DNA of 64,000 bases from assembly GCF_029931775.1 (NCBI RefSeq), contig NC_079312.1, positions 132,355,872 to 132,419,871 on the forward strand. Direction: 5' to 3'. Below, one piece after another: positions 10,340-22,635 of this stretch. The DNA comes from Euleptes europaea. Lineage: Eukaryota > Chordata > Lepidosauria > Squamata > Sphaerodactylidae. How positions within the stretch are numbered: the first letter of the stretch is position 1; each line of letters opens with the position of its first letter. The position numbers and the translations under genes were made by a program. The notes beneath the pieces were generated by a model that was not told the origin of the DNA, ran no database searches, and saw only the letters and a program-made list of their open reading frames with translations.

Positions 10340-13300
10340 ATGGCGGCCGGCAGGAGTTTGAGTCGCTCGGAGCGGAAAGCGGCGACGCGCGCCGAGTTCC
10401 TCCGCCAAGAAGAGCAGCGAGAGCGACGTAGACAGGTAAGGAAGAGGCGGTTCCGCTGGCTTCTCTCGCGCCCCGAACAGACGCCTTCACCCCCTCTGTT
10501 CTCGTTCGACGCCAGGTGTCCCGGATCCTCCACAAGCCGGTGGCTGAGCGGAGCCCCGAGGAGGCCTTGCTTTTGTCTGGATGTCAGGAGATCGTGCGCG
10601 ACCTGGAGCGGCTTCGAAAGAAGCGCGAGAGGCTGCGGTGCCGGCTGGAGGAGGCGAGTGTGCTTCTAAGCGTGCGTTTCTGTGTGGGTGTGAACGAGAG
10701 ACAGGAACTAGCTGGCGCTTCATCCACTATGTGTTATTGAGCCGCTTACCTGTGAGTGACAGTTCAGGCTGAAAAGGCCTGTATAAAGAAAGCAAGCTCA
10801 TCGTCTCTCGGTGAACAATACCTTTCAGCTTCTTTAGTGTGTGCTCGTGGCTTATTTAACCCACAGTTCTCTTCTTAGAGATGAATCCTGGAAGCTATCT
10901 GCACAGTACCATTCTTGAATAGCATGCTTATAAATATAGATGTTGAAACTACGGGGGGGGGGATATTTATCCATTTGCTCAGGTAGGAGACACTTATTTG
11001 GTATTCGTGTGACACTAAGTTTGCCAAGTATCCACATGAAACTTCTGCAGATTGTAGCAGCTTGAGATCTCCATCTCAGAGGAAAGTGCCATATTTTTTT
11101 AGTTAAAACAAAATGACCATTTGCAGAATTCTGAACAGCACTGCTGGCCAGTGTTGCATAGTGAGTCTAATGTCAGGCTCAAATCCCTATTTTCAGAGCA
11201 ATCCTCAAGGGGGGGATGGCCTCAGGAGGCAGTGTGACCCCTACACCCTGGCTAAACTGGCACTAACACAGGTGCAAAGGATTCGAGCCTGGGCCTCACA
11301 GATCCTAGTCTAATACTCTGACAACCACATCACACTGACAAGGTTGCAAGATCAAGTTCATGCTATGATTGTAATAACATATTATTGGAAGAAGTCTATC
11401 TTGAATAAAAATGTATATGTTCATTTCTAAGTCCTTTTGATTCCAGTGAAGCTGTTTTTATCTTGCACATCCATAACTATCCACCCCTTTTCTTAGATAG
11501 TAAACCATGTTTCTTCTTGCACCCATTCCTCTTACCACATTTTCTTTTACAAAACTTTAGGGGACTGAGGACAAACCAAAGGGAAGACAAGAAAGAACTT
11601 CAGCAGATTAGGACACATACCCATCTGGGATTAGGCAGGGGCTTGTTTTTGTTATCTGAGAAAATTATCAGTATGGTAACAGGACCTTAGCCAGTGGTTT
11701 GAAACTGTAAAATATGCTGCTTCAGAAATCATTTTAATCTCTTGCTCATCCACTCTTAGGTTTGTGATGACCCTGAAGAGCTGAAGAAAAAAGTGAGCAA
11801 GCTCTCTACAGCTGTGCAGGGTGCTAAACACCTCATCATCTATACAGGAGCTGGCATCAGTACGGTAAGACTTTGTGAGAGTTCTTCCGCAGTCATATGT
11901 CACAAGATCCTATTGTGGCTTGTATTGCTTGTGGTCAGTCCATACATTAAACTTAGCACCTGAGAATGTAATCAGGATGTAATCATAACATGGATTACTG
12001 TGGCCAGATCACGCGTTTTTACAAACAGCCATAGCTAGCATATCAGCTCGGAGATCTGGGATTCCAACTGTAGGCCTGGATCTGGCACTAGCCCAGGCTA
12101 CAGACCTGTTCCTTCAGGGGGTATGCAATACCCTCCAGGACAAACGACTCCTCAGTCCCCAAGACCCTTTTTCATTCTTAGTCTTGTCTGGGTTGAGGTT
12201 CAGTTTATTGACCAGCCTGTGGGGGAGGGAGTTCTCCTGGTTTCCGTTCTACAAGCATCGGTGCCTCTGAAGGCCTCGCATGGCATCACATTCGCAACTC
12301 TACATTTTGGAGATGGAGCTATATGGCATTCAGGTTTCAGTATCTCCTGTGAAAGTGCTCTTAATTGATGGTGTGGAGATGCAAGGATCTTTAATGGTGA
12401 CTGTCGTAGCTGATTGTGCAATTGATAGTTGCCTGGTATCCTCTGGATCGACCAAATTAAGGTTGTGTCATGAAAAAGGTTTTGTTGGACCTCTTCAAGG
12501 TAATCACCACTAGATGGCACCTGAAGTCATTGCAGTGGACCCTAATTGTGACCAAATGGACCAAAGGTCTGATTCAGGATAAGGCAGCTTCATGTGCATG
12601 TCTCAGGGAGGTATCCATTTGCCCGGTTCTGAAGGTTTAAGGGCATTTAAGTTTGTGCAAGAGACAGTGCCAATTCCCACCAAATTCCTCTTCCCCGAAG
12701 TTGTTCTAGAGGGTCTGTTTTTTGGGAGGCTCAGTGGGCTACAGTGGAAGTAGAAACATCCTACTTTGCAATGAAGTAGAATCATCCTGCTTTGCAATAT
12801 TTGCTGATTGTTGGGCATATGCCTCTGTTCCTGTCACTTTCCAGGGAACAGTTAGCATCCTGTGTGGTCCCAAGTGAAATTGTCACTGACCTGAGCTACA
12901 CATTATGCTGTTCGGGTGCCAAACATCTTGGTTGTGCTTGTTTGAAATGTTGAAGGCTCCTCGCCCAAAAGCTGTCCCTGCAAGAAGGGAAGGTTGGAAA
13001 GGCATGAAACACTTGTTCACCCCACTCCGTATTTTCAGAAGGGGGGATTCGTTATCAGACACCTCTTTGGTAAAGCAGAAGACTGTGCCCAGAAGTGTGG
13101 GTGTGGAGGAACAGGTTAGATTACTTGCACAATCTAACAATGCAAGGAGAAAGCCAAGCCGGCCATCAGCTTCTCTCCTTCATCAAATAATTGCTTTGTC
13201 AAAGGTAAAAAGAGTTTTGCGTCACATGAAAGATTAGATTAATTGTGGTATAAGGCTTCATGGAGTACTTAATCAGATGCATGAAGGATGTCCTGAAATG

Positions 13301-16300
13301 GCATGTATGTCTGTATAGGGGTGTGTGCAGTGAACAGTAGGGACAAAAAGCCAATGAAACGCAAGACATTTTTGATGTTTGTGCACAAAGCTTCATTGTA
13401 TGCAAGATACATGACTATTCACAAAAGCACTAATAGGTGATTTGTTTAGATGGTTGTGATGAGGCAATCTTCTTAGACTTAATCTAATTTAACGCTTCAT
13501 AGAAATTCATTGTTCTCTGAGTCCTAATAAGGAAGAATTAACAAGCAAGACATTATGACATTAGGGGAACCTTCCAAACAAGTAGTGCTGAGCTGCTTGC
13601 CACGTGAGCTTCCTCATGTGTTGCTTGGCTTATGTCCAGGGTTCCAGGAAATAGCTCCTGGGCCAGAAGAAGAAAGTGTTCAGTTAGTTTCTCAGGCAGC
13701 ATTCAGCATGGGATGTGAGTTTGTCCTTGTACTATGAAGGAGTTAGAATTTTGACAAGTGTGGAGTTGGTGTAGGGAAGTGTCATCTAAGCAGGGCACTG
13801 AGAGGGTCTATGGGAAGTGGACAGCGTGGAGATATTGATGGACTAGGCTAATGCATCCTTGCAGAACCACTCAGTTGGCTTCCTTTTTCTCTTGTGTCTC
13901 CTGGTAACATAGGCAGCTTCAATCCCTGACTACCGAGGCCCAAATGGGGTGTGGACAATGTTACAGAAGGGCAGGAGTATCAGGTAATCAGGCAACTGGC
14001 AGTTCATAAAGACTTCCTTCATATCTGGGAAACTTTCCCAGCTTCACAGAAGAAGGCTAAACCAGGCTGTGTTGGATTGGCTGACAATATATATTGTATT
14101 TTCCCTTTGCCAGAGCTGCAGATCTGAGTGAGGCAGAGCCCACGCTCACCCATATGAGCATTGCCTGCTTGCACAAGCACAAACTGGTAAGGTCCCTTCT
14201 TTGTCAATCCTGCATTCCTGCAGCTTAGGGAGAGGGCAGCTGTAAGAGCATAGCTGGTTATTACCCATGAAAAGCATTTCTTGTATTCCAAGAGGATTTG
14301 TGGTGGTGAGAAAGCCTGTCCATGTGAAGGATGGGAGTTATTGCACATACAGCACCCCCCCACACACACACATTCCAGTAATCAATACTTTTGTCTTCTT
14401 GATGTTCAGCTGTAGTCCTGCTTTTGGCACTTTTCTGCTTTAATTTTCACCAGTAGTTGTCTCAAGTCTTCACTATTTCCCATAAAAAGTCTCAAGGTGC
14501 AAAAGGGCAGCATCAGGACAAACACAGTGTCATAACTTGGAGGAGAACCGAGATCCCAGTTCTTGGAGAAGTCTGCCCAAGCCTCCAGCTCCTCATGCAA
14601 GAAGCCTGTTGTTGTGTTTAAGTGAGGGTGAATACATCCAGGATTGGGCTGCTGCTGGGCTTACTATATTGTTACAGGTACTTTTGCTCAGGCTTACAGT
14701 CTTCCTCAATGAAGTGAATCAAGGCAGACGGGAATCATCAATCAATAATTTATTTGCGGTCACAGACCATCAAATAAGACAAATTTGCATAGTTAAATAG
14801 CATAGGATAAAAACAAATACAAAATAGATTTGCTATTTAAATGGTTAAAATGGTTAAAAATGGCAAGATTATCAAAGTGCATAACTAATTAATATCCGAG
14901 CAAATACTAAATGTGGGTAAAATTAGAATGCCTGATAATATCGTAAAATTACAGAGGCTAAAACTTGAAGGAAAAATAAATAAGCAAACATGTATTCAAA
15001 CTGCAGGATCAAAGCAGACAGGTAGGAAAGAAGCTAGCTTTTACTTGTTGCAGACTGGCAGGGTCATTTTCAGCCTCCTGTATGTAATCAGTCCCCCCAA
15101 GGCATGGGGTTGCATAAATAGCTGTCTTCATAAAAAGTAGCCAGAAATCTGTGGTGGAAGTCCACTGTTGTGGCATACTAGTTGAGACATATGGCACTTG
15201 GCACACAATACTTTTTCCAGATTTCTGTAAAAGACTGTAGAATGCAGTGTGTGTTGCTTAGGCTATATAAAATGTGCTGCATATTGATTGCTGAGCCCTT
15301 GCATTATCCTTTGATGCACCCCTCTAAAGCAGACATAGCTGCTAGGAAGGTAATCCCTAGTTGTGTATACATTGACAGTCCTACCCTCTGCTCAGCTTGT
15401 TAACATTCTTGTATTGGGAATGCAAGGCTATGCCGTCCATAACTCTGCTAGTATTAGTACCTGAAATACAGTCCGGACTATTTAGAGTGCAGGTACTCTG
15501 TGCCATTTGTTTTGGCAATGGCAGAGCATTGGGAAAGGAAGAGAAGTGCTGTCTAGGAGATGTGAGAACTTTGCAGCCCATTCCTTGAATGCTGATAGTG
15601 GAAGGGGGAAGAGGAGTCTTTGAACTCTTATTAGTAGCTCTGCTTCCTTTCCTTTTAGGTGCACCATGTGGTGTCACAGAATTGTGATGGGCTCCACCTG
15701 CGCAGCGGCCTCCCTCGGGAAGCCCTTTCTGAGCTGCATGGAAACATGTACATAGAGGTGAGCACTCACAGAGGGCAGGGGGATTAGGGCACCCTAGCAT
15801 CTTTGGAGTACTAAACAGGAATCTGTGCTTCCATCCTTTGCTAGGTCTGCACATCCTGCATACCTAATCGTGAATACATCCGAGTGTTTGATGTGACGGA
15901 ACGCACAGCCCTTCACAGGCACCATACTGGCAGGGTGTGCCAAAAGTGTGGGGGACAGTTGAGAGATACCATTGTACACTTTGGTGAGAAGGGCATCTTG
16001 CAGCAGCCCTTGAACTGGGAGGCAGCAATAGAGGCTGCAAGCAAAGCAGATATGATCCTTTGCTTGGGATCTAGCTTGAAGGTAACAATTGAGTCTGTTG
16101 TAGCTGTTGCTCATGGGCATTTCAATGTTTTCAGTAATGTGCTTGTTTGAAGATTTTCCAGAGTGATCTTAGAAGGGAGAAGGAGTGCTGAACGCAGTTG
16201 AGATCAGCTCTTTGAGATTTTGGTTTACAGCTTTCAAGGTTTTGAAGTGAAAGGAAAACATGCACAACTGTGAGTGTGTTAAGTGCCGTCAGGTCACTTC

Positions 16301-19300
16301 CGACTGGCAGCTGCCCAATGAATCAATGTCCTCCAAAACATCCTATCGTTAACAGCCTTGCTCAGGTTTTGCAAACTGAGGGCCGTGGCTTTCCTCATTG
16401 TCAACCTTAAAGTTGAGTAATTCTCCAGTAATCAATACTTTTGTCTTCTTGATGTTCAGCTGTAGTCCTGCTTTTGGCACTTTCTGCTTTAACTTTCACC
16501 AGTAGTTGTCACAAGTCTTCACTATTTTCTGCCAGTAATATGGTATCATTGGCATATCTCAAATTGTTAATGTTCCTCCCTGCAATTTTCACTCTATCTT
16601 CACCTAAATCTAATCCAGGTTTCCTTATGATATGTTCTGCATATAGATTGAGGAGATGGGGAGGTAAAATACACCCTTGCCTGACACCTTTGCCAATTGG
16701 AAACCACTCTAGTTTGTCGATATTCTGTCCTAACAGTAGCCTCTTGTCCAGAGTACAGGTTGCGCTTCAGAACAATCAGATGCACAACTACCTGTATTAA
16801 TTCTCCCCCTCCTCCCAATACAAACTTGGGTATTATAGCACTGTACCAATAGAATTCTATGCTGAGAATCTGTTTCTTAGATCAGTGGGTATATATAAGT
16901 CAGGATGAAGGTTGGTGAAAACAGCCATATTAAAAATTGGTAGTTAAGATCTAGAAAGCAAGCGCATTGGCTTGGGAAAAACAAAACCTGTTTCAGAAAG
17001 TATTCGTCTCAATTTGTCATTTTCTTGACAGCTAGAATAATAGCAATAAACAATATGAGACTCACAAAAAACAAAATGGGTTATGGCTATATAATCTGTA
17101 AAATAGTATTGTTCAAGAAAAGGTTTCAAAATAAAGCAACTTGTTTGGTCAGGCTGGCCTTTGCCTTCCACGTAAATGAAGCTTCATGTGAGGAGTTGAA
17201 GAGGGGTTGGCCTGCTTGTGTAAGAACTACAAGAGTAGTTCTTTGACCACTGTAGAGAAGCATCCTGAGTGTTCTTTTAATTTCATTGAGGTTTTCTGCT
17301 CCCTTAATATTTAAGTGGGTGTGGGAGCTCACTTAGCACTTGAGTGTGTGATGATGAAACATTTTGCTGAACAGCCTTTTTGCCCATCCAGGAAGGACTT
17401 TAATTATAGAAAAGTCAATTCTTGATGTTTGTACTGCAGTGTTGCCTTTACCTAGATGAGAGGAGGGCTAGCCCATTTTGCATGGTCTACTTTTTAATAG
17501 AATCCCTGTAGTCCACTGATTGTATGTTAATATTTATGAATCAAGATGTCTTTTCTCAGGATCTTTACAATTAAAATATAAGTCATCCGTATCAAGTGAA
17601 CCTGAGTATGCACTTTTGTGTAAGGGTATAAGAGAAGCTGTCCTAGATCAGATTGAGGTCCTCATCTGTTTCAGTGTTCTTTGCAAAAATCCCAGTAGGC
17701 AATGGTTCATCTGTAAACAGTGGTCTTCCCACCCTGATGTTGGCCATCTGTCTTTTGCTTCTGTCTTGTATGGGTCCTGCTCGTTTGCATTCTACGGGAA
17801 TTCTGTTCACAGATGAATCCTGCAAAAGTCTCTCTGTCATCCAAATCCTGTCCCCTAGATTGCCCCTATTTATCCCCTTTTCTGGTCACCTGCACTGGAA
17901 CTGATATTAAGAATAATTTTTCCAGGTATCTGACAATCTAAACCCTGCTTGTTCCCCAGCACTGATGAATGCTTTGGTTGCATTTTTCTTCCTGTAACAG
18001 GTTTTGAAGAAGTATCCACACTTGTGGTGCATGAGCAAGCCACCCAGGCACCGCCCAAAGCTCTACATTGTAAATCTTCAGGTAAATTTGAGCCATATAG
18101 TTTAAGGGCAGAGCACTTTGCTCTGGTTTCAAATGCCATATGATTTTAGTTGCTTTCATATGATTATCAGGAGGGGCCATAGCTCAGCAGTAGAGCAATA
18201 TTTGCATACAGAAGGGTCTCAGCAAACCTTGGCCCTTGCGTTTTATTAGAAAGAAATCACAGGCAGCAGGGGTGGAAAAACATTTTCTTTGAGACTTTGG
18301 AGAACTGCTGTCAAACTAGACAGTCCTAGGCTAAGTGGACTGTTAGTCTGATTCTGCTTTGTTTATATGATTCAAATGGAAAAAAACCCCTGAAAAATAC
18401 ATTTTAGGCATTTTCTGGGTTTTGTTTAACCTATAAAAAAATGGCTGCAATAAAGGGAGCTTAAAAAGCTAATCCCAAACAATGCAGAATTTTTTGGTAT
18501 TTGGGCCACTTTGGCCTGCCACCTTTTCCCCCTTCCCTCCCCCCTTACTTATTTGCGCTTAGATCCTAACTGCTGGCACGGACCTCCATGCTCAGACCCC
18601 TCTGCCTGCGGGCTCAGACTTCCACGTAGAGGTCCGAGCCTGCAGGCAGCGGAGATCTGAAGGCTCTGTTCTGTGGAGCCCCCCTTCCACTCTGTGCAGC
18701 GTATTTTTAGGGTTTGGGTTTAATAAACACATTTTTTTTCTAATTTTTCAAAAAAACCAAATCCATTGCATTTGGCTCTTCAGATTTTTCAAAATTTTCC
18801 AGGTTTATTAAACCCAAAACCAAAAAATAACGAAAAAAGGTGCACAGTTCTAATGACTATCACCAGGCTCTGTGAAGGGTTGCTACAATTTTGCACATGT
18901 AACCCCACCCTGAGTGTTTACTAGTTGTTTTCTCTGCTGATGACTTTTAAGTATCTGTGTTTATGATCATCTTTGAATCCTTCTAAAAGTTAATGGGACG
19001 TGGTCTGAAATGCAAAATTGTAAAGCCGCTTAAGGACTCCCCCCACTCCAAACAGTCTTAAGATGTTACCCAATGTATTCTGTCTGATAGTTGGTTGCAA
19101 CTAATTATACAGTGAGCCATGTTAGTGTATGACTAAGAACATTCCTTTGTGCTTCATAAATTATGAAACGTGACTGGATTGCTGTTTCTTTTGCCATGGG
19201 ATTAGCAGGTTATCAGTCATTATACAGCACAAATGACTTTGGTTTTGTAGAAGCAGTAAGTCAGTTCACTTCCATGACAGTATTGCTTGTTCTATCTACA

Positions 19301-20000
19301 GTGGACACCAAAGGACGATCTAGCGGCCCTGAAGCTTCATGGGAAATGTGATGATGTGATGAAGCTTTTGATGGATGATCTGGGACTTCCCATCCCTTGC
19401 TATGACAGGTCAGCAGAATTGTGTGCTGTAAGGGTTGTAACCTCATGACTTTTCCCCCTGTGGCAATCATATAGGTAGTAGTTTTCTCCACCACCGCCTT
19501 ACTGTGTTTGCTTACACAATATCATATGGCTGTAATTAAAGGCAATCCTTTGGAATGTTTGGCCCATAAGGTGTGTTCATAATAGAATTAGTCTCTCAGG
19601 TCAGAAGCTGGTCCTGAGCAATAGACAGGCCATTTACTACAGTTGCAAGATACTGCAGTTCAAGACCTGCTTTGCTAAACAGTTTTTTTGTTTTGTTTTT
19701 TACTTGATGCTTGGGGCTCAAGGCAGTGGTGTGAAATTCCCTGGTAGTGTTGTAAATTAAAGATGGCATGTTCTCCCTCTCTCTCTCTCTGTCCCTAGAA
19801 CAAAGGATCCCATTTTCTCTTTGGCTACTCCGCTGAGACCTGAAGAAAACAGCAGCCACAGCCGGAAACCTTTGGCCCCACCGGCAAGTCTTCCTGAAGT
19901 GCAGCTAGGAGAGCAGCAGCAGGTGCCTGCAGCTCCCCTTTCTGGTGGCTGGTTTGGCAGGGGCTGTGCAAAAGGCACTAAAAGGAAAAAGGCCTCTTGA
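10340..20000 (+). CDS. SIRT7: SIRT7 NAD-dependent protein deacylase (10 coding exons)
   Basis: Coding exons: 10340-10435, 10516-10653, 11760-11864, 13913-13983, 14114-14186, 15659-15757, 15845-16081, 18001-18081, 19302-19408, 19799-20000. They sum to 1209 nt, 402 aa plus TGA, against about 400 aa in human. In order: a basic coiled N-terminus ([13 protein letters not shown]), the NAD-binding GAGIST (108-113), QNCDGLH (168-174), catalytic His188 in ELHGN, a zinc-binding CTSC/CQKC pair (C196, C199, C226, C229), LGSSLK, and a basic tail ([12 protein letters not shown]) suited to nucleolar targeting. SIRT7 deacetylates H3K18ac and acts on Pol I transcription. Every exon joins in frame. All introns are GT-AG except intron 2, which appears to be GC-AG. 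The donor of intron 9 (AG/GTCAGC) is weak. The start ATG is supported by the match to the family N-terminus. Confidence 0.97.
10654..11759 (+). other. SIRT7: SIRT7 intron 2, probable GC-AG intron
   Basis: The exon 2 reading frame must end after GAG-GAG at 10653 to meet exon 3 (phase 0, GTT TGT GAT GAC from 11760). The bases there are GAG/GCGAGT, a GC donor with otherwise good consensus. The nearest GT (10658) would add four bases and break the frame. Confidence 0.7.
11280..11345 (-). repeat. tRNA-derived SINE head fragment
   Basis: GGATTCGAGCCTGGGCCTC followed by ACTCTGACAACCACATCACA is the reverse of a tRNA-like B box and acceptor region, as in squamate tRNA SINEs. Only the head is recognisable. 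Confidence 0.4.
12549..12602 (+). repeat. tRNA-SINE tail fragment
   Basis: TGGACCAAAGGTCTGATTCA followed by GGCAGCTTCATGTG matches the inverted 5' part of the complete SINE at 47731-47944, so it is the 3' half of the same family on the + strand. Confidence 0.5.
14374..14484 (-). mobile_element. BovB (RTE) LINE fragment
   Basis: Bases 14374-14484 repeat, nearly identically, the segment at 16422-16530. On the - strand that segment encodes a BovB-like reverse transcriptase stretch (LNIKKTKV). It sits in SIRT7 intron 5. Confidence 0.6.
14740..14800 (-). repeat. LINE 3'-tail fragment (GACCGCAAATAAAT type)
   Basis: TTTATTTGCGGTCACAGACC is the reverse of a LINE 3' end also seen in sense at about 28925-28965 (GACCGCAATAAATGATTTTG). 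The family was not identified with certainty. Confidence 0.3.
16270..16795 (-). mobile_element. BovB (RTE) LINE 3' fragment
   Basis: On the - strand this reads as the end of a BovB reverse transcriptase: [16 protein letters not shown], then [20 protein letters not shown] (the (Y/F)xDD box appears as YAND), then [12 protein letters not shown]. It is followed by the BovB 3' UTR (16275-16400), which is also the tail type used by Sauria-type SINEs. The copy is 5' truncated and lies in SIRT7 intron 7. The YADD to YAND change and several stops show it is dead. Confidence 0.75.
18172..18238 (+). repeat. tRNA-SINE head fragment
   Basis: GGGGCCATAGCTCAGCAGTA followed by GAGC is a tRNA-like A box, matching the head of the SINE at 47731-47944 read on the opposite strand. 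The tail is missing. Confidence 0.45.
18380..18860. repeat. Possible MITE-like repeat with internal hairpin
   Basis: AT-rich flanks with opposed motifs (TTTTCTGGGTTTTGTTTAA near 18410-18430 and TTTATTAAACCCAAAACC near 18805-18822) enclose a GC-rich imperfect palindrome at 18590-18660 (CTGCCTGCGGGCTC against GAGCCTGCAGGCAG). No target-site duplication could be fixed, so this is tentative. Confidence 0.3.
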
Positions 20001-20276
20001 TTACGGCCCTGTCCAAAGAGGACACTAGACTTTTTAACCTTGGGGGTCCAATGGAAGTTGCTGAAGTCAGGACAAGAAATGTCATCTGTACTCAATATGA
20101 TCAGGATTGCTGGATTAACTGGAAAAGCAGCTGCTATTTTCATAGATGTTTTATATAATTTTCTTACCTTACGAACAGGAGCAAGGCCAAAGCCTAGCTT
20201 GGTTCTTGCTGTGTAAGAGGAGGTTGGCGTTTGATACTCAGGGCTGCCAATTCTTAAATTACAGAAATGATAAAAC

Positions 20277-20282
20277 AATAAA
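20277..20282 (+). promoter_or_regulatory. SIRT7: SIRT7 polyadenylation signal
   Basis: AATAAA occurs 277 bases after the SIRT7 stop codon and is followed by GTTTCTTGG/TTTTCTTTT sequence. It implies a short 3' UTR of about 300 nt. Confidence 0.75.
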
Positions 20283-20453
20283 CGGCTGTTTCTTGGAAGG
20301 CTGACTTTTCTTTTAGTGCAGAGGTTGAACCTCCATCCATTTTATGTATCTATGCCTGCTGAGCCTGGCTTTATTGGAGCTGAAGCAAGCATATCAGTTG
20401 GGATTGTGTCCTGGAAAATGTGAATCTGTACCTAGATGAGAATTAGTGTGTGT

Positions 20454-20705
20454 GTGTGTGTGTGTGCACATACTTGCAGAAGGGGGAGGTCTTGCAACTT
20501 TAGATACATCTTGTGGTGGCTCCATACTAGTATGGTTTAGCATAATTACCATTATTTTTACATTTATTTATTTAAAACATTTCTAGCTGCCTTTCTCCCT
20601 TGCAGAACTCAAGGTGGCTTATAATATAAATGAGACATTATAAAAACACACAAACTACAATTATAAAACCCATACAAAGTCACAATTTTAAAACTCGTTA
20701 CGACT
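20454..20705. repeat. Local duplication, unit A (empty site)
   Basis: From GCACATACTTGCAGAAGGGG (just after a TG run) to about 20700, this block is repeated with few differences at 22636-23000. It includes about 100 bases of apparently unique DNA plus the 3' tail of the L2 LINE. It is therefore a segmental duplication, not two independent insertions. At 20580 it reads AACATTTCTAGCTGCC without interruption. Confidence 0.8.
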
Positions 20706-21580
20706 GCCAATAATAAAAGCTGAATCAAATGCAGTCCAACATAAAACTTTCAACTGCCTCCTGAACATCAATGGTAAGGGGGCCAGGCACACCTTTGTAG
20801 GGGAGGTTATTCCATAATTGTGGGGCTGCCACAGAAAAGGCCCTCTCATGTACCCACCCAACAAGCTTTTTTAGTCAATGAGACAGTCAGGAAGGCATCT
20901 CACTGCAGTCTGAATTCCCAGGCAGGAACATGCGGGAGATGACAGTCCTTCACATATCATGGCCCCAAGCCATGTAAGGCTTTGAAGGGCAAAACCACCA
21001 CCTTGAATTGGACTTGGGAGCAGATCGGTAGCCAGTGTAATTGCTGTAATATCGGAGACATATGCTCCCTGTAGCAGGCCCCGACCAACAGTCTAGCCAC
21101 AGAATTCTGCACTAACTGCCTCTTCCAAACACTCAAGGGTCGCTCCAAGTAGAATACATTACAGTAGTCCAGTCTAGATGTAACTAAGGCATGGATCACT
21201 GTGGTTAGTTAGATCTGACTGAACCAGGAATGGGCACAGCTGACACACCAGCCAGAGTTGGGCAAACGCACTCCGAACCACAGCAGCTACCTGGTTTTCT
21301 AAGGTGACTGCTGTGTCAAGCAGCATTCTCAAGCTTTATACCTGTCTTTTCAAGGGGAGTATAACCCCACAAGTCAGGGGAGACCCGAAGTTCCTGCTCT
21401 GCCTTTCTACTAATCCAGAGAACCTCTGTCTTGACAGCTTGTATCTCTAATGGGAATTCCAGGTGATGTTTGAAACAGTCCAGTTCTTCTGGGGTTTCCC
21501 CCTGCCCCATGAAGGTCTCATTTTTGCTAGGAGTTGATTTGTTACAAGTTTTTTTTTGCTTCTGTGTGGAATACACACAC
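20550..21580 (-). mobile_element. L2 LINE, 5' truncated
   Basis: The - strand encodes an L2-type reverse transcriptase C-terminus: KTEVLWISRKAEQEL (about 21440), VIHALVTSRLDYCN (about 21190) and QLHWLPICSQVQFKV-FKALHGLGP (about 20960-21040). Stops interrupt the frame. The 3' UTR runs to the TTTATTTATTTAAAACATTT tail near 20565. The insertion lies between SIRT7 and PCYT2. Confidence 0.75.
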
Positions 21581-22087
21581 TATTTCTATAGTGTGCACAC
21601 TCTTGGCCCCAAAGTTGGGCAGTCTTTTCAGAATGACTTGTTTTGGTGCATGTCAGAAGGCTCAGTTCTGGTTGTCAGCCTCCAAACTATTTACTGTAGT
21701 CACCATTTTTAAAAAATTGAAATTGTAAATAGCTATTTCCACCAATAGGTGGTGGTGCTGATATGATGAACAGCACTAATTGGTTCAAACTGTTACAAAA
21801 AGATTAATATTTCTGCTGATGTCAATAAATTGAGGGGGAAGTAAATTTGTGATCAAAATGGAATAGAACCACTTGTAATATCCACTGAGCTGTGGATACT
21901 CCCCTTGTGGCTCTTTGCACGTAGAGAATGGAACTGTGTGGAGATGCAGCACAAAGCAAACCTTTACCTTCAAAAAATATCACCCTGTGGACTGTGATGG
22001 ATCAAGGAAGGGCTGCCTGCTCACAACAACATGGACAGTTTCAGTGGCTGAGAGTCAAGTTTCCAGGAAGAGAAGATTGATGATAGG
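21581..22087. other. Spacer with no recognised feature
   Basis: Nothing beyond short chance frames and a CACACACTATTT patch was seen. Confidence 0.4.
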
Positions 22088-22291
22088 TGTAAATTTAGGG
22101 TTACCAGCTCTCTCTTCGCTACTGGTGGAGGTTTTTTGGGACTGAACTTGAGGAAGGTGGGGTTTGGGAAGGGATTTCAATGCCATAGAGTCCAATTGCC
22201 AAAGCAGCCATTTTCTCCAGGTGAACTGATCTCTTATCAGCTGTAATAGGTCTCCAGCTAGAACCTGGAGTTTGGCAACCCTATGTAAATT
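22088..22291. mobile_element. hAT-type MITE (TAGGGTTGCCA family)
   Basis: The element is 22096-22283 (188 bp). It starts TAGGGTTACCAG, ends TTTGGCAACCCTA, and is flanked by the 8-bp repeat TGTAAATT (22088-22095, 22284-22291). Eight-base duplications and about 12-base inverted ends indicate the hAT superfamily. It is non-coding. Confidence 0.85.
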
Positions 22292-22635
22292 CCATAAGCT
22301 GGGGGGGGGGCGAGATTGGTCATTATGGCCACCAGGAAAAATCCTGTTGACCCAGTGGTCCTGCAAGCTGACTTTCCTGACCCACCCAGAAAGAAAGCAG
22401 GGTAGTGAGGATGCTGCAGTTGCAGTGTCTAATCTGCCACGAGGGGGCGGGGGAGGCTGGGAGGACAAATGAGCCTGGAAAAGCCTCCCTTGTCGCCACT
22501 AATGGTGGGCTGAGGGGAGAGGTGTTGCTATGCTGCTCTTTGCTGGCCAGCCACACGCTGCAGCCAGTAGGACAGCACGCTGGTAGCCATGCTACTACTC
22601 CTTGCCGGCTGCGCTGTGCAGGGGGTTAGGGGTAT

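Noticed and set aside
10283-10669. 128-aa + strand frame running through SIRT7 exon 1, intron 1 and exon 2
   Set aside because: It is out of frame with SIRT7 and exists because the CpG island has few stop codons. The spliced SIRT7 frame explains the region.
20450-21320. Possible CRISPR-like or satellite array because blocks repeat downstream
   Set aside because: There are only two copies, explained by a local duplication and an L2 LINE.
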